From Planctomycetota bacterium (lineage in GTDB: Bacteria; Planctomycetota; Planctomycetia; Pirellulales; Pirellulaceae), in NCBI GenBank assembly GCA_026692845.1, contig JAPLNM010000141.1, forward strand, positions 1 through 64,000: a stretch of 64,000 bases of DNA, given 5' to 3'. Each line of letters starts with the position of its first letter. Position 1 is the stretch's first letter. Below are positions 35,061-43,792 of this stretch, piece by piece. The notes under the pieces are model-generated. The model did not search any database. It was not told the origin of the DNA and saw only the letters and a list, made by a program, of their open reading frames with translations. Made by a program: the position numbers and the translations under genes.

Positions 35061-37451
35061 ATGAGTCACAACGCGATATCCGACGCTGCATCTAGCCAGC
35101 AGGCGTTCGATGGTCGGGAAACGGATTCTTCCTCTGTGCCTAGCTCGCGCCTGAACCCCACCGAGGCGAACCCCACCGAAGCGAATCTCGTCGAGCGTTA
35201 TAGCTACGACGACGACATTGTTCGTTGGTTTGTATTTGCGACGATTTTTTGGGGGTTGGTCGCAACGAGCATGGGTGTGCTCGTTGCGGTGTTGTTGGTC
35301 AGCCCTGAGTTGGCGGGCAATTTCCGCAGTGAGTTCGCAGCGGTGTTATCCTTTGCAAGGCTTAGGCCGTTGCACACCAACGCTGCGATTTTTGCGTTTG
35401 CGGGGAATGGGATTTTCGCTGCGATTTACTACAGCACGCAGCGGTTGTGCAAAGCCCGAATGTGGTCTGACGCCTTGAGTCGATTGCACTTCTGGGGATG
35501 GCAAGGAATTATCGTTGCAGCGGCATGGACGCTCCCGCTGGGGATCACCCAGAGCAAGGAGTATGCGGAGCTTGAGTGGCCGATCGACATTGCGATTGCG
35601 ATTGTATGGTTGCTGTTCTTTGGCACGAATTTCATGATGACGCTGATCCATCGTCGGGAGCGGCACATGTACGTGGCGCTTTGGTTTTACATTGCGTCGA
35701 TTGTGACCGTAACGATCTTGCATGGGTTCAACAACTTGGTCGTCCCGGTGGGATTGGGCAAAAGCTATCCGATTTACGCGGGGGTTCAGGATGCCTTGAT
35801 GCAGTGGTGGTATGGGCACAACTTGGTGGCGTTCTTTCTGACCATGCCGTTTTTGGGACTGATGTATTACTTTTTGCCCAAGGCAGCGGATCGGCCGGTG
35901 TTCAGTTACAAGCTGAGCATCATCCACTTTTGGTCGTTGGTTTTCATTTGCATTTGGGCAGGTCCGCACCATTTGCATTACACAGCCCTTCCGCAGTGGG
36001 CCAGCACCTTGGGGATGCTCTTTGGCTTGATGCTCTGGATGCCTTCCTGGGCCGGAATGATCAATGGACTTTTGACCCTTCGGGGGGCTTGGCACAAAGT
36101 CGCTGCCGATCCGGTGCTGAAGTTTTTCGTTGTGGGGATTGCCTTCTATGGCATGTCGAGCTTTGAAGGCTCGATGCTATCGATCAAGAGCGTCAATGCA
36201 CTGTCCCACTACACCGATTGGACGATCGCGCATGTGCATACGGCGGCTCTTGGCTGGAATGGATTCATGACCTTTGGGATGATCTATTGGTTGTTGCCTC
36301 GTTTGTACCAGACCAAGCTCTACAGCACCAAGCTGGCCGAATGGCATTTCTGGATCGGCACGATCGCGATTCTTCTGTACATCATTCCGATCCACATTGC
36401 CGGGATCACCCAAGGAATGATGTGGCGGGAGCTGACCCCCAAGGGGGATTTGGCCAACACCTTCATGGATACCGTACCGGTGATGATCCCGTTTTGGTGG
36501 ACGCGGGTTTTCGCAGGTGTGCTCTACGTCCTTGGAATTGTCCTGCTTGCTTACAACGCACTGCGCACGTGGATGTCCAGGCCCAGAACCTACGACGTAC
36601 CGGTCTATTCCACCCCCCGTTTGAGCCCTGGGTATCTCGAGCCTGTGCAGGACACGAGTCCATTGTCCGGGGTGCCGGTATTGGATTTGGCGACCAAAAT
36701 CGATCGGTTCAATCGGATGAATTGGCACCGAACCTGGGAACACCTTCCGTTGAAGTTCACGCTGATGACGACCCTGGCTGTAGTGGTCGCAAGTGCCTTG
36801 GAACTCGTGCCGATGTTTTTGATCCGAAGCAACATACCGACGATCAACACCGTCAAGCCTTACACACCCCTGGAGATTGCGGGCCGAGACATCTACGTCT
36901 CGGAGGGTTGTTACAACTGCCACTCGCAGATGATCCGCCCCATGGTTGCCGAGAAGCTCATGTATGGCGAGTACAGCAAACCAGGCGAGTCGGTCTATGA
37001 CCATCCGTTCCAATGGGGCTCGCGCCGCATCGGACCGGACTTGGCCCGCATCGGGATCACCCAGCAAAGCGGCTATTGGCACTGGAAACACTTCGAAAGC
37101 CCCTCCTCGGTCACGCGAGGATCGGTCATGCCCAGCTTCCGGCACTTACTTGAGGAGAAACTCAATTTTGCCCAGATCGAGCCCCGGGTTGCGGCCAACA
37201 AGTACCTCCATCCGGAGTACCCTTATGATGTATCGAAGTCCGAGGAGTTGGCCAAAGAGCAAGCCGAAAAGGTCGCCGCCGAGATCATCTCTCTCGGGGG
37301 GCCCGTCGATTACAACGGGCATTTGATCGAAGATTCCACGGCGATCGCCTTGATCGCCTACCTCAAGCGCCTCGGGACCGACTTGTTCAAAACCCAGGAT
37401 CCCAAAGCTCCAGCCGAACCGCCCGCAACACCAGTGGCGGGAATTCAGTAG
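35061..37451 (+). CDS. ccoNO: Fused cbb3-type cytochrome c oxidase subunits I and II (CcoN-CcoO)
   Basis: This 796-aa protein fuses the catalytic CcoN subunit (about residues 45-520, about 12 TM helices) to the monoheme CcoO (about 575-785). CcoN ligands are visible: RPLHTN for low-spin heme, WWYGHN and GPHHLHYTALPQW for copper B, and AHVHTAALGWNG for the hemes. CcoO has CYNCH for heme c and the axial Met in GSVMPSF. The enzyme is a high-affinity terminal oxidase and proton pump. The fusion is known in some planctomycetes. It starts the operon ccoNO-ccoQ-ccoP; a TATAAT promoter lies upstream and no strong ribosome binding site is seen. Confidence 0.93.
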   Translation: MSHNAISDAASSQQAFDGRETDSSSVPSSRLNPTEANPTEANLVERYSYDDDIVRWFVFATIFWGLVATSMGVLVAVLLVSPELAGNFRSEFAAVLSFARLRPLHTNAAIFAFAGNGIFAAIYYSTQRLCKARMWSDALSRLHFWGWQGIIVAAAWTLPLGITQSKEYAELEWPIDIAIAIVWLLFFGTNFMMTLIHRRERHMYVALWFYIASIVTVTILHGFNNLVVPVGLGKSYPIYAGVQDALMQWWYGHNLVAFFLTMPFLGLMYYFLPKAADRPVFSYKLSIIHFWSLVFICIWAGPHHLHYTALPQWASTLGMLFGLMLWMPSWAGMINGLLTLRGAWHKVAADPVLKFFVVGIAFYGMSSFEGSMLSIKSVNALSHYTDWTIAHVHTAALGWNGFMTFGMIYWLLPRLYQTKLYSTKLAEWHFWIGTIAILLYIIPIHIAGITQGMMWRELTPKGDLANTFMDTVPVMIPFWWTRVFAGVLYVLGIVLLAYNALRTWMSRPRTYDVPVYSTPRLSPGYLEPVQDTSPLSGVPVLDLATKIDRFNRMNWHRTWEHLPLKFTLMTTLAVVVASALELVPMFLIRSNIPTINTVKPYTPLEIAGRDIYVSEGCYNCHSQMIRPMVAEKLMYGEYSKPGESVYDHPFQWGSRRIGPDLARIGITQQSGYWHWKHFESPSSVTRGSVMPSFRHLLEEKLNFAQIEPRVAANKYLHPEYPYDVSKSEELAKEQAEKVAAEIISLGGPVDYNGHLIEDSTAIALIAYLKRLGTDLFKTQDPKAPAEPPATPVAGIQ

Positions 37452-37455
37452 TACC

Positions 37456-37653
37456 ATGCTTAAAGAGGTTGTCTCGAAACTCGATTATTCGGTTCTTGAA
37501 CAGATCGCCTTGGTGATCTTCGCTCTGTGTTTCGGAGCGATCTGTCTTTGGGCCCTGACTCTCCGACGTTCGACGGTCGATCGATTCAGTGCGATCCCTT
37601 TGAGCGACGAGGTGGTCGATCCAAAACCCCATCCAACTTCCAATCCATCATGA
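37456..37653 (+). CDS. ccoQ: CcoQ-like small subunit of cbb3 oxidase
   Basis: This 65-aa protein has one membrane helix (about residues 15-35, LEQIALVIFALCFGAICLWAL) followed by a short basic tail, the size and shape of CcoQ, which stabilises the cbb3 complex. It lies between ccoNO and ccoP, starting 4 bp after the former, and its stop overlaps the ccoP start (ATGA). The call rests on operon position and topology, since CcoQ sequences are poorly conserved. Confidence 0.78.
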   Translation: MLKEVVSKLDYSVLEQIALVIFALCFGAICLWALTLRRSTVDRFSAIPLSDEVVDPKPHPTSNPS

Positions 37654-38282
37654 ATAATTCACCGCCGAACCAAAACCCATCTGCCACGACCCATCCAGGC
37701 CCGATGGCGCATTCCTACGACGGGATCTGCACGTACGACAACCCGATACCGCGTTGGTGGAAATGGCTATTTATCCTGACGGTCTTGTTCAGCCCGTTTT
37801 ATCTTCTTTATTATCACGTCGGAGCGCCGAACCGTTCGGTGCATGAGCGATTCACGGCCGCACTCGATGCGAACCAGAAGAAGAAGTATCTAGAGCTAGG
37901 TCCCCTGACTCCCGACTCCAATACGCTTGTGACCTACATGGGAAAAAAAGAGTGGATGGATGTGGGTAGGTCGATTTACAAGCTCAATTGCGTATCGTGC
38001 CATGGTCCCGAAGGGGGCGGGGTCATCGGGCCGAATCTTTGCGATGAGAACTACAAGCACATCAAGAAGATCGAAGACATAGCCAAGGTGATCAACGAGG
38101 GAGTCGCAGGGGGTGCCATGCCCGCCTGGGCGACGCGAATCCCGGACAAAAACGACATCGTCATGGTCAGTGCCTACGTGGCAAGCTTGCGCGGCACCTC
38201 GCCCGCAAACGCCAAGGGTCCAGACGGCAGCCCGATCTCGGCTTGGCCAGAAGACCTTGAACCCGGCTCGACGCAGGACTGA
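37650..38282 (+). CDS. ccoP: cbb3 oxidase subunit III, CcoP, with a single heme site
   Basis: This 210-aa protein has the N-terminal CcoP membrane region (YDGICTYDNPIPRWWKWLF, residues 23-41), one TM helix and a single cytochrome c domain with CVSCH (Cys114, Cys117, His118) and the axial Met in GGAMPAW. Standard CcoP is a di-heme protein of about 300 aa, so this form is short and lacks one heme. The ATG at 37650 overlaps the ccoQ stop; longer starts extend into the ccoQ frame and are rejected. It would pass electrons from cytochrome c to CcoO. Confidence 0.9.
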   Translation: MNNSPPNQNPSATTHPGPMAHSYDGICTYDNPIPRWWKWLFILTVLFSPFYLLYYHVGAPNRSVHERFTAALDANQKKKYLELGPLTPDSNTLVTYMGKKEWMDVGRSIYKLNCVSCHGPEGGGVIGPNLCDENYKHIKKIEDIAKVINEGVAGGAMPAWATRIPDKNDIVMVSAYVASLRGTSPANAKGPDGSPISAWPEDLEPGSTQD

Positions 38283-38345
38283 GAAAACAGATCCGACTCG
38301 GTCGCGGCCAATGATGACCCCGCCGGCGCGAAGCCGAAGGCATAT

Positions 38346-38458
38346 GGAACCACAGAACACACGACGGCAGATGGAACCACAGAACACACAGAACACACGG
38401 AAAAAAATCCAACCAGACTCTGGGCTTTCTTCCCGTGTTTTCCGAGTGTTCCGTGGTT
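38346..38458. repeat. Imperfect inverted repeat built from CACAGAACACAC units
   Basis: GGAACCACAGAACACAC occurs at 38346-38362 and again at 38373 with an extra AGAACACACGG. The region 38432-38458 (CCCGTGTTTTCCGAGTGTTCCGTGGTT when read in parts) is its near-complement, so a stem of about 26 bp with mismatches could form over a 30-nt loop. Such GGAACAC/CCACGG elements are dispersed repeats in many environmental bacteria. The element sits 60 bp after ccoP. Confidence 0.55.
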
Positions 38459-38548
38459 AAAAAAACGTAGGGGTTGTATCGAAGCGATTGGCCGGCACAG
38501 GTTTTGTATTTCAGTACCTTAAGCTTGAGCCGGCATTGAAAGACGTGT

Positions 38549-39286
38549 ATGACTGAAACAACGGATCGCACTTGGGAGTTGCCAAAACATCCGTGGATCC
38601 TGCGGATGACTTGGTCAGAGTTGCTATTCGCTCATTGGCCTGTTGATCCAAACATTCTCGCACCGCTGCTTCCAGTAGGACTTACCCTGGATACTCACGA
38701 AGGCAGTGCATGGATCGGTGTGGTGCCGTTCTTGATGTCGGATGTCGCGCCGAGATGTTGTCCGTCGATTCCGAAACTGAGTCGATTTCTGGAGCTGAAC
38801 GTTCGTACTTATGTGATTTATGACGGCAAGCCAGGAGTTTGGTTCTTTTCCCTTGATGCTGCGAGTCGGATCGCTGTACGCGCTGCACGCGCAACGTTCA
38901 ATCTACCTTATATGGATGCCAGCATGTCGCTGAACAAAAGCGATTCGGATTTGATTACCTACCAAAGCGAAAGAACGCATCGAGGTCAATCGCCAGCAAC
39001 GTTTGACGCCAGTTATCGATCGATCGGAGAAACATTCCATGCTCTCTGCGGCACGCTCGAGCATTGGTTGACGGCTCGCTATTGCCTCTACAGCGCCGAC
39101 CGCCAGGGTCGCTTGTACCGTGGCCAGATCGACCATGCTCCGTGGTCACTATCGTTAGCAAGTTGCGAAGAACGCCAAAACACGATGTGTGCTCCATTGG
39201 GTATCGATTTGATCGGCCGACCGCATCTGCTTTTTGCTCAGCCGATCGACGTCCAGGCATGGATGGCTGTTCGATGTGATTATTGA
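38549..39286 (+). CDS. DUF2071 (YqjF-like) family protein
   Basis: This 245-aa protein follows the DUF2071 pattern: an N-terminal WILRMTWSELLFAHWPVDP, LLPVGLTLDTHEGSAWIGVVPF, an ELNVRTYV strand, PGVWFFSLDAAS and a C-terminal LLFAQPIDVQAW. Its function is unknown; the fold is related to the acetoacetate decarboxylase-like superfamily, but no catalytic lysine can be assigned here. It is a lone plus-strand gene with no obvious partner. Confidence 0.8.
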   Translation: MTETTDRTWELPKHPWILRMTWSELLFAHWPVDPNILAPLLPVGLTLDTHEGSAWIGVVPFLMSDVAPRCCPSIPKLSRFLELNVRTYVIYDGKPGVWFFSLDAASRIAVRAARATFNLPYMDASMSLNKSDSDLITYQSERTHRGQSPATFDASYRSIGETFHALCGTLEHWLTARYCLYSADRQGRLYRGQIDHAPWSLSLASCEERQNTMCAPLGIDLIGRPHLLFAQPIDVQAWMAVRCDY

Positions 39287-39556
39287 TATTGCCCAAAAGA
39301 TCGCTTGTCGACCACGCCAGATTCAAAGCGAAGACGCAAGCTATCTTGCCCGTATGCATCGGGCCCGCGACGAAGTAAATCATTTTTGAGTCAAATAGCT
39401 GTTTCTTGCAAGGCAAGTCAGGCGGCTCGCGAGGCGGGACTCCATGCCATCGACGACGGACGCTGTATACTCGTGCTACTTGATACTTGTGCTAGTTGCC
39501 CGTGACCATCGGGGTCGATGTTTCCCGAGTTACTCTACGAAAAGGAGTCCTAGACC

Positions 39557-40252
39557 ATGCGATTGCCTCACCCTGAGCTTCACCGAACGGATCGCATCGG
39601 ATGGCTTCGAGCTGCCGTTCTAGGCGCAAATGACGGGATCGTTTCGACCGCAAGCCTCGTTGTCGGAGTGGCTGCCGCAAATACCGGTAGCAACGACATT
39701 CTTGTCGCTGGCGTCGCGGGCTTGGTCGCTGGTGCCATGTCGATGGCTGCGGGCGAGTACGTTTCGGTCAGCTCCCAAGCAGACACAGAAAAAGCGGATA
39801 TCGAGCGAGAGCGAGCGGAACTTTCTGCCGACCCAGTCCACGAACATGCGGAGCTGGCTGCGATTTACGAGAAGCGAGGGCTCGATCCAACGCTTGCAAG
39901 CCAAGTGGCCGACCAACTGATGAAGCACGACGCGTTAGGGGCGCATGCGCGCGATGAGCTCGGAATCTCCGACACACTCAGCGCTCGACCCGTGCAAGCG
40001 GCATTCGCATCGGCGGGTACCTTTGCGATCGGAGCTGCGATGCCATTGCTAACTGCAGTTTTGACACCCCAACGTGCGTTGATTCCGGTGGTCGTGGCCA
40101 CCTCCATTCTCTTTCTCGCACTGCTCGGAGGCTTTGGAGCTTACGCAGGTGGCGCTCCATGGTTCAAGGCCGCCGTGCGAGTTACCTTCTGGGGCGCACT
40201 GGCGATGGCAATCACGGCTGGAGTGGGCGCAGTTTTTGGGGCGGCAGTTTGA
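39557..40252 (+). CDS. VIT1/CCC1 family iron/manganese transporter
   Basis: This 231-aa protein matches the family: HRTDRIGWLRAAVLGANDGIVS, a DGIVST-type first helix, GLVAGAMSMAAGEYVSVSSQAD and a Glu-rich cytoplasmic metal-binding stretch (about 75-115, with EKADIERERAEL). Three further TM helices follow. VIT1/CCC1 proteins export or store Fe2+/Mn2+. AAAGGAG lies a few bases before the ATG as ribosome binding site. Confidence 0.9.
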   Translation: MRLPHPELHRTDRIGWLRAAVLGANDGIVSTASLVVGVAAANTGSNDILVAGVAGLVAGAMSMAAGEYVSVSSQADTEKADIERERAELSADPVHEHAELAAIYEKRGLDPTLASQVADQLMKHDALGAHARDELGISDTLSARPVQAAFASAGTFAIGAAMPLLTAVLTPQRALIPVVVATSILFLALLGGFGAYAGGAPWFKAAVRVTFWGALAMAITAGVGAVFGAAV

Positions 40253-40361
40253 CGTCGCCACCGGGTGTCGGCAAGGACGTGCCGAGCATCATCCCATGCC
40301 GCTGAACAAAGCGTTGTGTTGTCTCCGAATAGAATTCTCCGGTTTTTCGAACTCGTACCGG

Positions 40362-41270
40362 CTAGGCGTCCTTGGAGCTGTCAACTGCGTCAAGAAACTG
40401 ATCGATCAATCCGTCGGGTGCCTTGACGATATGTTCGGGACCTGGAAACCTTCCGCTCTTGACATCCGAGATGTAGTCGCGAAATCCTCCGACGCGCTCT
40501 TCCTGCATTGCCTGCTCCATCTTAAAAAGGTTGCGATATTGTTTGGTATGCCGAGGGTAGGGCGGCGCGTGATTGCCTAAAATGTCTTCCGCAAACATGA
40601 ATTGAATGTCACCGCCACTACCGGCGCCAATCGACGAGGTGACTAGACGCGTGCGACTGGAGATTTGCACAAGCAACTCTGCAGGTACGACTTCAACCTC
40701 AACGGCCCATGCTCCTGCCTCTTCAAAGGTCTGTATCTGCTTGTAGACCCATAGTGCCTCCTGGACGGTTTTTCCGACCGCCTTGAGGCCACCTGTCCAA
40801 GTGCTCAAGCGGGGCACGAGGCCAGCGTGAGCTTCGACAGGGATTCCAGCACTCGAGACAGCCCGAATGAAATCTGGTCCCCATTGGCACATGATCCCAT
40901 CGGCGCCTATATCCATGGCATCGAAGCCAGCACGGACCGCTTCGGCTGCAGTGGCAATCTTCGTCAAACCGATACAGAACGTCATGAATGTATGCGGCGC
41001 AGCATTGCGGATCGCGATTGCACTGGCCGGGTTGTTTGGATCGAACTTGACTTTAAGTGTATCGATTTGGGCCTCTTCGGCCGCCGCCGCCTCGCTGGTC
41101 GTAAAGGGCATCGTCTCGGTCAGAACGGTTTTACCTTTCAATTCTTGCAGGTGTTTGATGGTGTAGTTTCGAGTGGCGTAGGCCCCGCCAAGAGTCATGG
41201 TCCGGCGCAATCCTTGCTTATGGGCATCTCTCGGGGGCAATGGGTTCGAAGTTGCTGCGTCAGATTTCAT
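40362..41270 (-). CDS. Divergent PanB-like protein (ketopantoate hydroxymethyltransferase fold)
   Basis: This 302-aa protein resembles PanB in its second half: PVEAHAGLVPRLSTWTGGLKAVG, VEVEVVPAELLVQIS (position of the catalytic Glu), TSSIGAGSGGDIQFMFAEDILG and SGRFPGPEH. Compared with E. coli PanB from memory, the metal ligands corresponding to Asp84 and Glu114, and Lys112, are replaced (the strand reads FMTFCIGL, then AMDIGADG). The protein may therefore be a paralogue with another aldolase-type reaction rather than the pantothenate enzyme. An N-terminal basic region precedes the barrel. It is isolated from pantothenate genes in this window. Confidence 0.7.
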   Translation of the reverse strand: MKSDAATSNPLPPRDAHKQGLRRTMTLGGAYATRNYTIKHLQELKGKTVLTETMPFTTSEAAAAEEAQIDTLKVKFDPNNPASAIAIRNAAPHTFMTFCIGLTKIATAAEAVRAGFDAMDIGADGIMCQWGPDFIRAVSSAGIPVEAHAGLVPRLSTWTGGLKAVGKTVQEALWVYKQIQTFEEAGAWAVEVEVVPAELLVQISSRTRLVTSSIGAGSGGDIQFMFAEDILGNHAPPYPRHTKQYRNLFKMEQAMQEERVGGFRDYISDVKSGRFPGPEHIVKAPDGLIDQFLDAVDSSKDA

Positions 41271-41608
41271 TGTTTTGGATTTCTGTTCGAGAGGTGGTGC
41301 TGTTTTGCCTAAGGGGATCGCGTGTCACGAATCCATCATCGGTCCAGCCATCGAAGCGATCAAGCCCCATCCAAATTCTTGGACGCTTGACGACCATGAA
41401 CGCAGTATTCCTTTGGATTTCCTTGGTTTCGTAAGGAAATCTGCTGCCGATACGATCAATCTTCTGTAGCAGCCTATCGGACTGTAATGAACACCCCATT
41501 TTTGCTGAAGCACACCGATGAGCAAGACGCTCCAAAAAATCGCTCGTCCTTTGATCTGTGAATCCTTGGCGAGCTTGGCGCCTTGGATGGCGTCGTAGGG
41601 GCATAAGT
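41271..41608. other. Intergenic region with a dispersed-repeat copy
   Basis: This 338-bp gap lies between two minus-strand genes. It contains ATCCTTGGCGAGCTTGGCG plus CCTTGG at 41562-41586, an exact 25-bp copy of a sequence at 49698-49722, in the same orientation. No other gene or terminator is clear. Confidence 0.6.
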
Positions 41609-42448
41609 CTAGTTATCCCATCGGTGCAATTGACGCTCGGATTCTTTTTGGAATTCGGCGATAGGATCGATGTCCGGATCGAGTTCCTCTTCCATGACTT
41701 TATAGAAACTGGCTCCGAAAACGCCTAGGATCCCAGCGAAGATAGCAAGTGCGGTGACGAAGGTGAACATCGTGATGCTTCGACCTAAAGTTGTCACCGG
41801 GGTGATGTCTCCGTAACCGACGGTAGCGACGGTGACCATGGTGAAGTAAGCGGCGTCGAAAAGATCTCGCATCTTCTCGGGTTGGGCTTCGTACTCCGCT
41901 TCATAGATGGATGCGGTGCAGAATAATCCGACCACAAAATGGGTGAAGAGCAAAGGTTTGAGCGCGGGCCAAGCCCGGTAAAAACCCAACGCAACCAATT
42001 GCAAGGATCGATTGTAGCGAAAGAACTTCAGGAGTTGAAAAATCCGAAACGCGCGTAAGAAATGGGTCCAGTCTATCGGTGCAAATAAGCCTATCCAAAA
42101 CGGAAGGATAGATACCAAGTCTACGATCCCTAGGGGCGAGTAGGGATAATGCCAGCCGTAGTGATCTTGGGCATCATCGATCCATCTCAAGACATACTCG
42201 ATCGTGAACATCAAAGCGATCAGACCTTCAGCCCATTGGAATACGTATTGCCGTGGGGTATCGCTACTTGAACGCGTTGAGATTTCGGCTAGGTAAACAA
42301 AAGTCCCCAGGACGATCAGGAACTTTAGGAATCGATCTGCTTGCTTCAATATCGGTCTAACTTGAGCCATATCCAAATTCCTAGCGACGATGGCAACTGG
42401 ATTTTTCCAGTCGCGATTCAATGGGTAGCTTGGCAGCATAGGCACCAT
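41609..42448 (-). CDS. Voltage-gated K+ channel-like protein
   Basis: This 279-aa six-helix channel subunit has an S4-like segment RAFRIFQLLKFFRY (about residues 132-145) and the selectivity filter TVGYGD (209-214) between S5 and S6, with a short cytoplasmic acidic C-terminus. The filter indicates K+ selectivity. The protein could also start at MAQVRP (residue 27). It is divergent from the SPFH operon across a 161-bp gap, and a coupling between ion flux and that membrane system is inferred from neighbourhood only. Confidence 0.85.
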   Translation of the reverse strand: MVPMLPSYPLNRDWKNPVAIVARNLDMAQVRPILKQADRFLKFLIVLGTFVYLAEISTRSSSDTPRQYVFQWAEGLIALMFTIEYVLRWIDDAQDHYGWHYPYSPLGIVDLVSILPFWIGLFAPIDWTHFLRAFRIFQLLKFFRYNRSLQLVALGFYRAWPALKPLLFTHFVVGLFCTASIYEAEYEAQPEKMRDLFDAAYFTMVTVATVGYGDITPVTTLGRSITMFTFVTALAIFAGILGVFGASFYKVMEEELDPDIDPIAEFQKESERQLHRWDN

Positions 42449-42609
42449 CCTGCTGAATTCCAGTCGGTTTTTTTAGGGTTTTTTGCTGGTGTTGCCTGAA
42501 ATAGTTGATGATTTGTCTTTTTCAGCGCCAGCTCACGAGACTTTTTGTGCCTAGACCGTCCAGGGCTTGAAATGGCTTGGCTTTATACTTCCTGAGATAG
42601 AGTATCGAC

Positions 42610-43740
42610 ATGGGACTTTTTGATAAAATTCGTGGCGAGTTCATCGACATCATCGAGTGGCTCGACGACACTCGCCATACCTTGGTTTGGAGATTCCCTC
42701 GCTACCAGAACGAAATAAAGAATGCGGCCAAGCTGATTGTCAGGCCCGGTCAGGTCGCGATCTTCGTCTCCGAAGGGAAATTGGCAGACGTTTTCGAAGC
42801 TGGGACTTACGAACTAACCACTGCCAACCTACCGGTTTTGACGACTCTCAAGGGCTGGAAATACGGCTTCAATAGCCCCTTCAAAGCGGAAGTCTATTTC
42901 TTCAGTTTGCGACCTGTATTGGATCTCAAATGGGGGACACCCAATCCGATCATGTTGCGAGACGCGGAATTTGGACCGATTCGTATCCGCGCCTTTGGGA
43001 GCTATGTGCTCAAAGCAGCCGATCCGAAGGCATTATTGACCGAAATTGTGGGGACCAATGCGGCGGTATCTACCGACGAAGTCACGGAACTGATTCGATC
43101 GATCATTGTCGAGTCGCTTACCGATTTGCTCGGGACATCCCAGATTGCTGCTTTGGACCTGGCGTCGAACTATCGCAAGCTTGCCGATGAACTGAAAAAA
43201 CAGGTTCAGGAACGGATCGACGACGAATACGGCTTGGAGTTGCAGCAGATGATGATTGTGAACATCTCGCTTCCTGCCGAGGTAGAGAAGGCCTTGGATC
43301 TGCGGACCAAGATGAACATGATCGGTGACATGGATCGTTTCCAGCAGTACCAGTTGGGCGAATCGATGGTTGCCGCCGCAAACAGTCCTGCCGGTGGAGG
43401 GGCTGCCGAAGGGATGGGGTTGGGGATGGGCTTGGCGATGGCAAACCGAATGACACCTCTTGGAGTGCCAGGACAAGCCATGGCTGCGTCGGTTCCGCCT
43501 CCGGCGCCCGTTGCGGTTTGGCATGTGGCAAACCAAGGTCAAACGCTTGGCCCGTTCAGTTTGCAGCAGATGCTCGAAGCGATCGGGCGAGCGGAGCTTC
43601 AAGCCACCGGTTTGGTATGGACGGCTGGTATGGCCGATTGGCAACCAGCGGCCCGAGTCCCCGCGTTGGCCGGGTATTTCCAAGCCCCACCTCCACCTCC
43701 ACCTCCCGCTGCTCCTGCCCCTGCCGCTCCGAAATCCTAA
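42610..43740 (+). CDS. SPFH/band-7 protein with C-terminal GYF_2-like domain
   Basis: This 376-aa protein opens with MGLFDKIRGEFIDIIEWLDD, the start of the bacterial YdjI/virion-core-like SPFH branch. An SPFH/band-7 domain follows (about 45-235), with a region of high helix content (ELKKQVQERIDDEYGLELQQMM). After a Gly/Ala/Met-rich linker comes a GYF_2-like module (VWHVANQGQTLGPFSLQQM and DWQPA, about 300-355) and a proline tract. Such proteins form membrane-associated scaffolds. It heads the polyamine-type operon. A TATACT at 42584-42589 could be its -10 element, but no -35 fits. Confidence 0.85.
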   Translation: MGLFDKIRGEFIDIIEWLDDTRHTLVWRFPRYQNEIKNAAKLIVRPGQVAIFVSEGKLADVFEAGTYELTTANLPVLTTLKGWKYGFNSPFKAEVYFFSLRPVLDLKWGTPNPIMLRDAEFGPIRIRAFGSYVLKAADPKALLTEIVGTNAAVSTDEVTELIRSIIVESLTDLLGTSQIAALDLASNYRKLADELKKQVQERIDDEYGLELQQMMIVNISLPAEVEKALDLRTKMNMIGDMDRFQQYQLGESMVAAANSPAGGGAAEGMGLGMGLAMANRMTPLGVPGQAMAASVPPPAPVAVWHVANQGQTLGPFSLQQMLEAIGRAELQATGLVWTAGMADWQPAARVPALAGYFQAPPPPPPPAAPAPAAPKS

Positions 43741-43792
43741 ATGCTGGAGTATCCGCTTTGGCCAATCTCCTAACGAATAGCGAACAGGATCC

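Noticed and set aside
42561-42589. Sigma-54 promoter before the SPFH gene
   Set aside because: A GG-N10-GC spacing exists at 42563-42576, but the flanking bases fit TGGC...TTGC poorly; a link to the nearby rpoN gene would be over-reading.
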